Shown here one piece after another: positions 61,701 through 64,000 of a DNA stretch of 64,000 bases. The stretch comes from Candidatus Obscuribacterales bacterium (GTDB lineage: Bacteria > Cyanobacteriota > Vampirovibrionia > Obscuribacterales > Obscuribacteraceae). The DNA is taken from positions 620,001 through 684,000 of the forward strand of contig JAHBVO010000005.1 in assembly GCA_019637435.1 (NCBI GenBank), written 5' to 3'. The notes under the pieces are model-generated. The model did no database searches. It had not been told where the DNA came from and worked only from the letters and a program-made list of their open reading frames with translations. The first letter of the stretch is position 1. The number at the start of each line of letters is the position of its first letter. A program made the position numbers and the translations under genes.

Positions 61701-64000
61701 CCGGAGCTGTTTGCTATCGTGCCAGCTCCAATCGGACAATCAAAAACAAGCGGGTTTCCTGAAATTGTACCTATTCCGTTGATCACAAGATTACAGGTAT
61801 GTAGGACTACCTCCCGGTTTCCGCTAACCGCAGCAGCGTTGATAGCTATAGACTGTCCGGCAACACTGTTTGCATACAAGTCTGAACTCGTTCCAACCTG
61901 CATGTTATTAAATGTATTAATTCCGTAGAAGTTAAGGTTATGGGATGAAGCAGTACCAGCGGCTCTAAAGGCTATGTCGCCAGTTGTTGCGGTCACAATT
62001 CCGCTTCCATAGACCTCGAGTCCGCTTCCAGTAAAGCTTTGAATGGAGACCGACGAGCCCGACAATCCCGAATAGTTCAAAACGTTCGTAGTGACATCGA
62101 GCTCGCCCGACACGATTAAACTACCAGCAAACAAAGCCGCCCCCGAGAAAACAAAATCGTTTGCAGTGCTACCTAATTGAATACCAGTCGGTCCGCTTCC
62201 CAGCGAAGACACGAAGACGTCGCCAGAAGTACTGAATTCTAATTGCTGAGGAAATCCGCCGTAGTCGTTACGAATTGGAGAAAGACTCGAACCAAAATTT
62301 CCAGTTCCTCCGTTCATGTCAAGCCACGCTGTACCGAGAGAAGTACTTCCGCTCTGAGTGATACTGCCGCTACCGCTTACGGTAAGCGTGATTTTATTCA
62401 ATCCAAACAGCGAATTTCCTAGAGCTATGTCACCGGATGAAGAAGTGAAAACTATTTCTCCTGCATTTACAGTGCCGCTATTGCTTATTCCCCCAGCTGT
62501 CTGTAGCGCAAAAGTTTGGCTAGAGCCAGCTGAATTCGTTCCGACTAAAGAAACCGTGGAGGAGGCAGAGTCATTAATGCTGACGGAACCCAGAGAGCCT
62601 AGCAGTCCGGTCGACGCCGTTAGGGTGGTGGCATTAGTTTGAATCACTTGAGTTGTAACACTAGTCAAACCGATAGAACCTGAACCTGACGTCAGGGTCA
62701 ACTTTGGAGTGAGCAACGACAAACCAATGTTTTGCTCGATGTTTCCAAGTCCATCCGCCGACAAAGTGATGCTTGCATTCGCTCCAATATTCACAGTTTG
62801 AGCGATCGACGCACCGCTCCCAAAAGGTGCAAGTAGTGAGACATTTCTTCCATATAAAGACTGAGTTAAGGCAATAGAAGAACCGGTTATGGTGATGTCG
62901 TTATTCTGCAATAACGTCGCTGTACTCGCTCCGAAGCCGGGCGCGCTCAACCCGGAAGGGGCTCTCGACCCATAGAATCCGGGGTTTCCTCCACCTAGTC
63001 CGCCGAAGCCCCTCAGACCACCGCCGCCGAAAAATGGGCCGCTGCCGCCAGTACTACTTGACGAACCCCCTCCAATAGAATTGGGGGCGATCAACGAAAC
63101 CCCAGAACTGTTGAGGAAACCACCGCCGGCGGAAGTTGCGAAACCGCCACCTGTGCCGCCGCCCAAGGCGATATAACTAGCCCCTCCTGAAAAGAAGACT
63201 CCCTGCGACATGGCGCCGCCTCCTCCTCCACGATAGCCTCCGCCACCGCCTCCCCCTCCGACCTCAATGCCGAAGCCACCACCACCGCCGCCGCCGCCGC
63301 CGAAACTTCCGCCTCCGCCGCCGCCTCCCTGGAAGCTACCGTCTCCACCCTTTCCTCCATCGTAGGCATAGATTCCAGAGCCGACAGTCACAGATCCTGC
63401 CGCATTCAGAGCTATCGAACTCGCCAGACCGCCACTACCACCGAGGCCGGTCGCTCCACTACCACCGCCACCACCTCCACCGCCGCCACCCGATGAGTTC
63501 ACCTCTCCACCGATACTAATCTGTCCGGTGGCGCCGAAATTCTGACCTCCAAGAAAAATCGAGCCGCCGTTTCCCCCTTGTCCTCCGAAGCCGGCAGTGA
63601 CTCCAGCGTAGTTTGAAGCAAAATATCCGCCACCTCCACCGCCGCCGCCAAAGGCTAAAAGACCACTCGTTGATATTAGTGATCCGGCATGAATTTCGAT
63701 ATTACCGGCGTTTCGACCTGCCAAACCATAAATCGGAAGCGGTATCCCTGCAGGTCCGCCGCCAGCGCCAGCCGTGCTGACATTTCCCGTCACTACCTGA
63801 CCATTCAAGGCAAATTGTCCAAGGGCTTGAACAGCACCAGAAGTGGTGGCGCCTAAACCGTTGAAGGTTACAGTATGGTCTGGCAAAGTCGAATCTGGTT
63901 GCTGAGTGTAAATTGCGACGGAACCAGAATTTGAGTTACCAACAGAAGTACTAACGTCCCTCAAGATCACTGTAGGCACCGGTATCGCTGGATTCGCCCC
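37736..64000 (-). CDS. Giant repetitive beta-helix-type surface protein, 5'-partial
   Basis: A single frame of 8,754 codons runs to the window edge without a start that must be used: seven sense codons precede the first GTG at 63979, so the N-terminus lies outside. The protein is dominated by Asn, Thr, Gly, Ala, Ser and Val. It is built from units of about 130 residues, each with a GPVTLATNVASL strand, a LTINEANGI-like strand and LTLDNNNGNI. This is the composition and periodicity of filamentous-haemagglutinin-type beta-helices. From the N-terminal side: a Gly-rich region, five cysteine-bearing modules among the repeats, and a FecR-like C-terminal region. No autotransporter barrel or LPXTG-type anchor is visible at the C-terminus. 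Adhesion or surface-layer function is inference. Confidence 0.93.
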   Translation of the reverse strand, partial: GANPAIPVPTVILRDVSTSVGNSNSGSVAIYTQQPDSTLPDHTVTFNGLGATTSGAVQALGQFALNGQVVTGNVSTAGAGGGPAGIPLPIYGLAGRNAGNIEIHAGSLISTSGLLAFGGGGGGGGYFASNYAGVTAGFGGQGGNGGSIFLGGQNFGATGQISIGGEVNSSGGGGGGGGGGSGATGLGGSGGLASSIALNAAGSVTVGSGIYAYDGGKGGDGSFQGGGGGGGSFGGGGGGGGGFGIEVGGGGGGGGYRGGGGGAMSQGVFFSGGASYIALGGGTGGGFATSAGGGFLNSSGVSLIAPNSIGGGSSSSTGGSGPFFGGGGLRGFGGLGGGNPGFYGSRAPSGLSAPGFGASTATLLQNNDITITGSSIALTQSLYGRNVSLLAPFGSGASIAQTVNIGANASITLSADGLGNIEQNIGLSLLTPKLTLTSGSGSIGLTSVTTQVIQTNATTLTASTGLLGSLGSVSINDSASSTVSLVGTNSAGSSQTFALQTAGGISNSGTVNAGEIVFTSSSGDIALGNSLFGLNKITLTVSGSGSITQSGSTSLGTAWLDMNGGTGNFGSSLSPIRNDYGGFPQQLEFSTSGDVFVSSLGSGPTGIQLGSTANDFVFSGAALFAGSLIVSGELDVTTNVLNYSGLSGSSVSIQSFTGSGLEVYGSGIVTATTGDIAFRAAGTASSHNLNFYGINTFNNMQVGTSSDLYANSVAGQSIAINAAAVSGNREVVLHTCNLVINGIGTISGNPLVFDCPIGAGTIANSSGSVNITSPLIFNGQNLAIIARDDVIFSGLGNLIDLTSASGSGSLIVLAGYDFTPNTVTQVGPPPVDTVFGVTGASTTGGRIDMAAVTVLTSSTSGTGGNVTMSATTGSAPGSGFININLIDGTGVSNGGNITLIGEGGIAVTGGIQTSGNGTTMLAIAETTLSIPPSSAAALIGGGKFLSGGIGVGSSIGLSGNLAISNVVSNTLSIQGGTGALAIANSVLSVLNSTSGGAVSLNNNSGNLTLGIITGTTQDLTITSSGNIDTSTSFALDQLNLTGSNVTLNHAVVADGASTLTATAGGITITNSASFAGFGSKTLTSNFGGTNILVSGALTGSVLNISSGSGDIVLNENISGSVSVGLSALFGTVSQNPSYLISGGALTVEFTSGPVTLATSVNSVVATAAGQTLTINDIDGVNLGNATLGTYVVNANGSIGTTGAINATNIDLNANAGGSITVGIGSSVIATNSAALDASNDITVNGSASASALALNGDDISVLGSVTGTSTLTVNAGNTLGGSGTYNGGALSLQWLSGTTTLNTNVASVTTVNGNTNSLSINELNNISILAQNNIGALSVSSVGGAISLDAPITVTSAFLQAGGTSGIALNGGITSSGGVTINSQNGISQSTGVIAGTDLLINFVNGPVTLATNVNTVNAFAGGQTLTVNEANAITVNGAAVGSLFVNTTNGSITTGNSLVVGGTLSFNAGGSSSDILLNHDITGNTAVSLTAADQINQSAGVHRVAGGAVSLAFGTTGSTLRTNVTSMTSNAAGQSLVIDESNGISLLGQTLGSLSVTTNGLLSVDAPFSVATTTLTANGGAGAIDVNGAITATTLTMVASTSISLDANVSGSTSVALNAGSTITQSSGALVSGGGALSLTFTNGPVTLATNVGSLTANGGTAGLIVNEANGLDLLGMTLGALTVNAGLTGAGGLSTFNAISVTGNLLLDNNGGGIGINNTLSGGFVLVDATSALSVGYNLTGTTNVILAGSYIAQYGGVINSSGLLDVRITTPASGPVTLATAVASLTTNATNATLTINEADGLVLDNQTIGTLIVNANQTGNGNLTVLSNFTVGTLDLETTGANNIVFSNDVVANNVFLTTTGGNITQSGGFLRTTGPTGLTIAFNSLGTNATFGSATNNINRVNTSGLGNGLVTINNSSNALTLGTLGSATNLTATAGSVTTAANITTTGAINLTTPSLTNGFVMSASDINVTTASNLSVNGPAGGTFNATGGGQEVNFTTTNPGANPTIDLFGDMTFISQATLTTPAGGTIYVHSGSDVLGQQQLTLVTCNLVLEGTIDGNPLVFNSLCGSGTIINNNGAGDVNLGSNLTFNGENLAIIAKGNINTTGLTTINLNGTGVNGGILTMIAGFDSSPATPGQVQNGNVTYTIGAPTVAGGSINLAGVTITTTSNTGVGGNVTAVANGGTLNNGTIALGNITTNGVTAGGNVTVWGEGGVSVGDITTTGTTAGNVSLQVAQPIISGTMTVLDGSVSGGTFGVAGTTAGNLTAGTINAGNATVILSGALNGGNTVVATSPITANSLVIGVGAGTVTATNTTVNNININGLGNGTVIVNNSTGLTDLQASGGGVNVDIDAAGAINASSVNVGTLTLDTTAAGNITLGSVTATVAADLATVGGNITGSITTPSLILSAVGTIGTGTGSRLNTNATTLQVAAATNVWINDTSVTGVNLVSAASSGAFDLVSASGISVSGLVSADTVSLVNNSGNLALGANITGTTSVNLNSAGTIFQTLGTTINGGGALTVAFVTGPVTLATDVASIAANAPAQTLTINETNALSIGNTTLGTFIVNANGSITTTGAIATTNIDLNANGAGNDITVNGGSTITASNSASLDAADDITVAGSVSGTTLAMNGDAISVGGTVTGTSTIAVNAANTIGGAGSYNGGALSLSWVNGTTTINTNVASLTTVGGNGNSLTVTEANAITLLGQTNVNNFNLTAGGTVTTAADIAVAGDLNLTATGLSSNIVLNSNITSNSVGGALSVNAGGTITQQAGTIITSNNFSAIFGTGPVTLRTNVNAIGTLAPGQSLTINESNGISLATQNIGSLTINAGLTGAGNITTQTNINLAGDLTLDNNNGNIVLTNNLNANNVVLDASGTLNLGTVSVTGTNSVSLVGTTIAQSAGGSVNGGALSVAFTTGPLTLATNVASLTSNAAGQSLTINEANAISLLGQTLGSLTVNTTAGTISVNAPMNVATVALTAGGAASDVDVNSAITATTLSMQAGNSVSLDASVTGSTSVSITAANTIGQSTGSINGTALSLNFGNGPVTLTTAVDNLTATATGDALTINEANGIQINSPTGITTLAINAGLLGAGNITTAGNISVTALNLNDANGNIILSHDVTTTGATTLTVVGANSITQPSGTLTATTLNLNLGSGVAALDSATNALSTVNTNVAGAGSVSLRSTSNVTLNTIVGSAQNLTVDTLGLAAIQTTNGQNFTVNTLTLTSQDGPININSAVTTTGTAFLASNTAQITVTGTGSLIGGGDKQISTGGNIVINGNVAATNLINFFSFGDVAINASLNAANVDLTGNNITQAATGGITTSGVSGLSILLNGGTADLTAGVNNVNLLNSSGTGSVSLDNGSNNVAIGVLGTTMDLTVTTAGAITTTTNITTSGDVNFSTTSLTNGFALEANDINVTSNTVLAVNGLAGGTFNATGDEVDFTLNSNNTLSLFGDITFISEAEVSTLAGGSIRIATGADVVGQQQLDLVTCNLILEGTVAGNPLVFTSLCGSGTIINNFGAGDVNLISDITFVGQDLAIIAKGNINTTGLTTINLSNPTGNAGNLFMVAGFESSPATPGQIQDGTTVYSIGAPSASGGSINLGSVNINTSSAQAGANAGSVTAVANDGTIALGNINTSGGGVANGGAVNIIGEGGITVGDITTTGFTNGTVNLSVAQPVESGAITVLDGTVSGGSFIVGTASAGNIAMGNINVGTGTVNLRGATNAANTITTSGTVAANTLNMVTGLGTATLATNITNVDSDGNGTVSINNAGTLILGSLSGNQSFTATTLAPISNSANISVGSLTLNAAAVVGDAINLTGTVAASNSMTLSAQFGGNINLAGTVSATNSANLTTTGGGNILGGINTTNLTILSTGNVGTSTASRFNTTASTLNLTASGSAFINNTSFTGVNVTNALVGGLGTFDLIATDNIQLGGTVAGDVITVANTAGTIALNTNITGNSAVNIDSAGAIFQAGGTVIASTGNLNVEFGAGPLTLATNVASLTTTNSAAQSLTINEADDISLGAQSLASLVVNAGGSGTGNITTTGSFTVANIDLNANNGGDITIAGGSNVAGTTVSLDAADDITVTGTVAGTTLAMNGDAISVGGTATGTTTITVNAGSTIGGAGTYAGGALSLQWATGTTTINTNVASLTTAGGNNNSLVVSEANAITLLAQNNVNNLNVTAAGTITTGADITTNGDIAFVANGAGNDIVLNSNVTANGGNGLAMTAADTITQLAGTIVTANNLGIQFVNGPVTLRTNVNNLGVNAAGQTLTINESNGIAVGNLVLANATINAGLTGAGAITTSANNTLTGNLTFDNNNGGITLTNNLSANNLVLDASAALSLGTTTLTGTTSVSLVGSTISQTAGGTVNGGALSVAFTTGPVTLATNVASMTSNAAGQTLTINEANAISLLGQTLDSLNVTTTAGTISVDAPFTVTNALNLTANGAASDVDVNSAIAATTVAISAGNNVSLDANVTGSTSVGITAGNTITQTLGASVNGGALSLTWVNGNVALATNVASLTSNGGANSLTISEANGIALGAQTLGALTVNAGLAGAGDITTTAAITVAGNMTLDNNAGNVTLGNTLSASNLTLDASNNVNLGTNSITGSTTVALAAGATITQTGGTVNGGALSVAFGTGPVTLATNVASMTSNAAGQALTINEADAISLLSQNVGSLNVTTTNGSITVGAPFTVTNALSLNAQGAASDVIVNNAIGGTTLSLQAGNNIALNADVTGSTSVTLTAANTITQNVANTINGGALTVSFNNGGVVLNTNVASLASGSTNDTLVINEANGIQLLGQAMASLTVNAGLLGAGNITTGANISVLNNLTLDNNNGDIILTNNVSADTLVLDASGTLSLGGGTINGTTTATLTGQTITQAFGGVVTGGALNVGFANGPVTLSTNVASLSASAAGQTLTVNEANALSILGASVGSLNVTTTNGTISVDGLVTVFGAANLTANGVGSDVDVNASISASTLALSAATNVSLDASVTGTTSVALTAGNTISQSTGLINGGALSLTWTNGLVDLDTNVASLTSSSAGNTLIINENNGIVLNTQNAANLGINAGIVSAGDIVTAANLSVTGGIVLDVNNGGNIALNNNVNANFVTLDSTGTITQAAFTQITTPTLTVGFVTGPVALNTQVGSLTTTGGATLTVNEVDGITLLSQAVNTLNVNAGLTAGGNIVTGAPITVAGGLNLNDINGDVVINNNVTAMNLSLTASNNVVLNNNAVTGLATVALSAGNTITQTAGGVVNGLALSVAFGVGPVTLATNVGSMTSNAAGNALVINELDGINLGIQSLNSLTVNAGTGAAGTLATTSDFTVNTLNLNNATGDIALNSNVIGTTSVALNSSATITQTLGTTLGGGALSLTYATGPVTLATAVNSLTTNAAGTSLTINEADGINLLSQNVLNLAVNAGLVANGNITTSSAVVVGGTLSLDNNNGNINLNNSIGGASVILDAQSTITQAALTTITGPALSVAFGSGPVVLSTNVGSLTTNAAGGTLTVNEVNAIDLGAQTIASLTVNAGGSTTATTSFATTTLALNAGAGADVNVNADVTANAMTLTAGNNVNFAANATGTTTLAVTAGNTITQAAGVLGGGALSLAYGANSVSLTTNVASLQTNAAGGSLTINENDGLNLFSQNLNSLIVTAGTGSAGTLATTVDLNIATIALNNLNGNIALNNNLTSGNVSLGVFGGGAITQAGAATITTPVLTLDSGAGSTIGTGFGAELQFTNGASAVAVIMDNSLGDAYLFSQGTGDVNLSAINGGSIGNFFGYTSNGRLVVSSDLTASGAIDIQTNNFRNASFNVTGTTIGINSMLGSGLTIDGTGGVGGTLTATTGDIFISASATTAAHSLTFTGTTNFVNAVGQATNLFADAVVGQQLVISTGANVAGNQTVNAYTCNLVLQGSLTGNPLNLICVTGAGTIANNAGDVDLALVGGGFNFFGQDLAIIASGSVINTAGPTTINLSNAAGNGGDLTVLSGYNFTPATGGQVGPDGTVYTVTGPTGLGGDILLSDVTINTSATGAGNSGGNVLMIAAGGTVLDGIIQTGDINATGTVNGGNITTIADGNMTLGQLSTNGMGIVSLNNASANMVAGTQIGNGKVLVGGFSVGTASNGVVTAANVTATTLNLFGGNTAFTMTNSQVSNLNATAAGSVTLANNSGAIAIGTIGGTVLDLSITASGAISTTTNLTVDELTLNGSLLLLNNNINAVTATTLTSGSTITQLGGTKVTTGVLGLTYANGPVTLATNAGQLFANAAGQALTINEDDALTIMASNTNLTVNAGGDISTGGVAITGSTITLNANAGSSILVGTGGINATNTVNLNAANNVTLTGNVSGLVAMNVNAGGTVSGGSFGNGAGTLNLTFGTGPVTVTTDVAQINANAAGQTLTVNEANGLSVGTMNVGSLAVNAGLTGAGNITTTTALSLAGNLTLDNNNGNIALNNNVSGADVVVDASGTITQAALTKVSGTNLTVAFGSGPVALATNVGTLTTNAAGGSLTINEDNSIVLLGQTASGLTINAGQAGLGDITTTVDFSVTTLALNANTGGTIALNSNVGGTTSVALNAGNTISQLGGTVVSGGALSMNFVNGPVTLATNVASVAANGNTQALTINEADAIDLGAMTLGALTVNTTAGSINVNNSFAVTTLALTAGGAASNINLNATVTGSTSVALNAGNTITQSAGSVNGGALALSFSNATPVTLTTAVASLTTNAAGATLTINEADGLTVGAQTLNTLTINAGQVAAGNIFVNTALALAGNLTLNNDQGGILLNANVAGNDIVLDALTQITQGALNTITGNNLTVGFGIGPVTLRTDVNSLTSSAAGQSLTINEASGITLGAQNVGSLTVNAAQTTAGSVSTTANFSVTTLALSTAVGGDINLNSNVAGTTSVALNSAGTITQGVGNTLAGGAASLTWTTGNVALNTAVTSLTSTGGANTLTVSEADGITLGVQNVSALTVNAGLTGAGDIVTASNIVVAGNLVLDNNNGNIALNNNVGGSNVTLDASGTIAQAALQQIASAGTLSVAFGFGPVTLSTSVASLTTNAGANALTINEASAITLLGQTAGSLTINAGLTATGDITASNAFSVTNLTLNAGNGGDINLNANVAGTNTVSLSAGDTITQTASTLAGGALTLAWVNGAVSLTTNVTSLTASAAGQALTINETSGITLGALNLSDLSVTAGGAIVANNAASFNTLNLTATAGGIALNGAMNATTIALSANGGNITQTATAALTATTSLSVNVIGGSANLTAANNTTALLNASGTGLVAYNNGNSNLVIGTLGAAQSLTTLTTGTTSTTGSLTTTGNIDITTRTLVFDDTMTANQIDVRSAAGGGLTIDSNAGAATYNATVATTFDAVTNDLTLTNGNITFNGLANLTADTSTQNVVVAANAVVNGNDQVNVNSCHVILSGILTGNPLVYNCPFGIGTIANNNGAGDVNLLGDIIFAGADFAILAKGNINTTGLTTINVSNPAGDGGNLLLLAGFDFSPATPGQVQDSTAYTIGSANPNGGNINLGSVAINLSSGNGNAGTLQAIANGGTLNAGTIALGTINTSASANGGNITVIGEGGITVGDINTTGGVTNGNVNLSVSQPIIVGGTITVTDGVQSGPGSFAASTATAGNISFSTINVGSGSVSLTGALNVANTITQTGGVLLADTLTISAGAGTATVTNATINTLNTNASGAADINLTNTKAIALGSLTGTSQDLTVTANGAITNTTNFTVDELVLNGTATAGNNAINLTGIVSATTSAVLNNAGAGNIAGSINTAALTLSSNGNIGIDTSNRFSSNATTISANAVNGNVFLRSTSASGVTIGASTASTTGGVFNLLADNGVTTNVGGTVAGANVVLTSTNGGFSLADSVTGTNSVTFTAATNILNTNFNGGINTNNLTLNSTGGSVGLDASNRFNTNVAFLSANAANSVFISNTNAGGVQIAGPSSAVNTFDLVAVNNITSTAAGDITADVVNLTAGVGGFNLGGTITGTTSVSLTAATNIFNTGFGGGIVTPFLSVTSTNGNIGSSANRFFTSVANLSANATAGNVFLSDGGLGINLTNSTASGVFDVVATNDITGGTITAGSVSIVSNSGNIGTDVNNRLVIDTPTMTLLSAPSGDVYVDNLNAGTSVLTSGDALDTFDVRVAGTLQSAFAFNAPNVALRAGTALALTGTLTATSSLTLETGGNLTTAQVSGLITTPILNLISTNGNVGVDTANPFNLAANVDVVSAIAMNGSIFINSLSTDGVTFTNSTAGSDMVMTADGPLTISGTMTTVNGDMSFIADTGAINIAPNAFVTANEGNLTMQVLDTSKTAKKTSKIIFGTDSTVQALATTKSASAGNMFLTLGAVAVPPIAGRAPKKDVTVNIVGGTIFWGKKSISATKGTSNTVNAIGSTITINNPFNKKNILLDGGVTITADPPVAVEDVVANLSGAANGNAKSGLDLNTVVTEPVAFGFDASNGLVTRDLAVSTVDGDLFYDSTMLSAALSSNANLAVSELNTLSATTAGNGSSNAIVSDEQVESRLPISGGIEDNSYMVSYEGPVSETEATICSDAELGVAPQGIGSTAHGDRVVVKKGNVLFVPFRDTVVETPLGEVTIAAKSVALVSVSSDKLAVYDVEDCHKGSVAVKAKGGTWTLAPGRHMTITTAKGEFGQVNAIESIPHRSLTSKNFSNGVRVHSSEFSTATAIQTIKPLKAVMTSSHPQSKKVSDRLVKTTAIILTMTNGQAEFQHYFKPALTAMAK
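37990..38290 (-). other. FecR-like C-terminal region of the giant protein
   Basis: About 100 residues read HGDRVVVKKGNVLFVPF, TVVETPLGEVTIAAKS, LAVYDVEDCHKGSVAVKA and TWTLAPGRHMTI. This strand pattern, with 'gets a tag, sets a value, coats with a charge' spacing of short beta strands, resembles FecR domains. It contains one of the two C-terminal cysteines; the other lies in TICSDAELG just before it. Domain assignment is by eye. Confidence 0.5.
41155..41752 (-). repeat. Cysteine-pair module 5 of the giant protein
   Basis: The module opens with SCHVILSG, has GNPLVYNCPFGIGTI with the partner cysteine, and continues with DFAILAKGNINTTGLTTI, AGFDFSPATPGQVQ and VIGEGGITVGDI. The first Cys codon is at 41729-41731. 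Confidence 0.85.
45650..46280 (-). repeat. Cysteine-pair module 4 of the giant protein
   Basis: It opens TCNLVLQGSLTGNPLNLIC and continues DLAIIASGSV, LSGYNFTPATGGQV and DILLSDVTI. It is the most diverged of the four C-terminal modules, and its second cysteine sits at a shifted position. The first Cys codon is at 46250-46252. Confidence 0.8.
52920..53540 (-). repeat. Cysteine-pair module 3 of the giant protein
   Basis: It opens TCNLILEGTVAGNPLVF with the partner in SLCGSGTI, then DLAIIAKGNINTTGLTTI, AGFESSPATPGQIQ and IIGEGGITVGDITTTG. The first Cys codon is at 53510-53512. Confidence 0.87.
57243..57870 (-). repeat. Cysteine-pair module 2 of the giant protein
   Basis: It opens TCNLVLEGTIDGNPLVF with the partner in SLCGSGTI, then NLAIIAKGNINTTGLTTI, AGFDSSPATPGQVQ and WGEGGVSVGDITTTG. 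It is very close to module 3. The first Cys codon is at 57839-57841. Confidence 0.87.
61215..61822 (-). repeat. Cysteine-pair module 1 of the giant protein
   Basis: It opens TCNLVINGIGTISGNPLVF with the partner in DCPIGAGTI, then NLAIIARDDVIFSGLG, LAGYDFTPNTVTQV and LIGEGGIAVTG. It is more divergent at the DNA level than modules 2 and 3. The first Cys codon is at 61793-61795. Confidence 0.85.
62970..63660 (-). repeat. Glycine-rich region of the giant protein
   Basis: About 230 residues near the visible N-terminus contain repeated runs of 6-10 glycines separated by aromatic and Ser/Thr residues (for example GGGGYRGGGG and GGSFGGGG). The coding strand uses GGC/GGT/GGA mixtures, and the other strand shows CCG/CCA microsatellite-like tracts at about 63240-63330 and 63460-63490. 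Confidence 0.92.

Noticed and set aside
63240..63490. CCG/CCA tracts considered as a possible assembly artefact or CRISPR-like array.
   Set aside because: They stay in frame as poly-glycine codons with mixed third bases and show no repeat-spacer pattern.

Overview
The window looks like a chromosome segment of a Gram-negative bacterium. It carries lipid A synthesis (lpxB) overlapping an MsbA-type exporter, a SecG subunit, a menaquinone/ubiquinone methyltransferase and several secreted envelope proteins. The mix of lipid A genes, secreted CAP-domain and LysM proteins, a GH130 enzyme, a zf-PARP protein and a giant beta-helical surface protein resembles non-photosynthetic Cyanobacteriota (Melainabacteria/Obscuribacterales-like). 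That placement is an inference from gene content; no rRNA or other marker is present to prove it. I recognised no tRNA, rRNA or CRISPR array.

Bases 1-7746 hold a small operon (an amidohydrolase-like 3' end, cutA, acyl-CoA synthetase), a zinc-ribbon membrane protein, a DUF6159-like membrane protein, a putative cysteine peptidase, a LysM protein with 12 proline-rich repeats, and a GT2 glycosyltransferase. Bases 7925-12953 hold asparagine synthetase, an ArnT-like glycosyltransferase, a SixA-like phosphatase and RuvX. Bases 12972-19728 hold a sensor kinase with a degenerate receiver, then secG, ubiE/menG, lpxB and an MsbA-like ABC transporter on the + strand. Bases 19988-26970 hold a proline-rich protein of unknown function, a secreted GH130-like enzyme, a two-finger zf-PARP protein, a YbaK-type deacylase, a response-regulator diguanylate cyclase and an acyl-CoA carboxylase beta chain.

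Bases 27267-32172 hold a Tat-exported FAD oxidase fused to PDZ and CAP domains, thiN, and a complete IS110-family element. That element can be delimited to the base (30586-31850), because an uninterrupted copy of its target lies just downstream. Its 5' noncoding end contains a bridge-RNA candidate. Four short guides in it match the left target, right target, left donor and right donor in exactly the strand sense expected for IS110 bridge RNAs. This is the strongest discovery in the window.

Bases 32173-37491 hold an error-prone DnaE2 polymerase, whose predicted promoter carries a palindrome in its spacer, and a second LysM protein with a PPVSPDA repeat tract. From 37736 to the right edge runs a single open frame on the minus strand (at least 8,754 residues). 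It is a giant repetitive beta-helix-type surface protein with a Gly-rich N-terminal region, five recurring modules each carrying one cysteine pair, and a FecR-like C-terminal region. Its true N-terminus lies outside the window.
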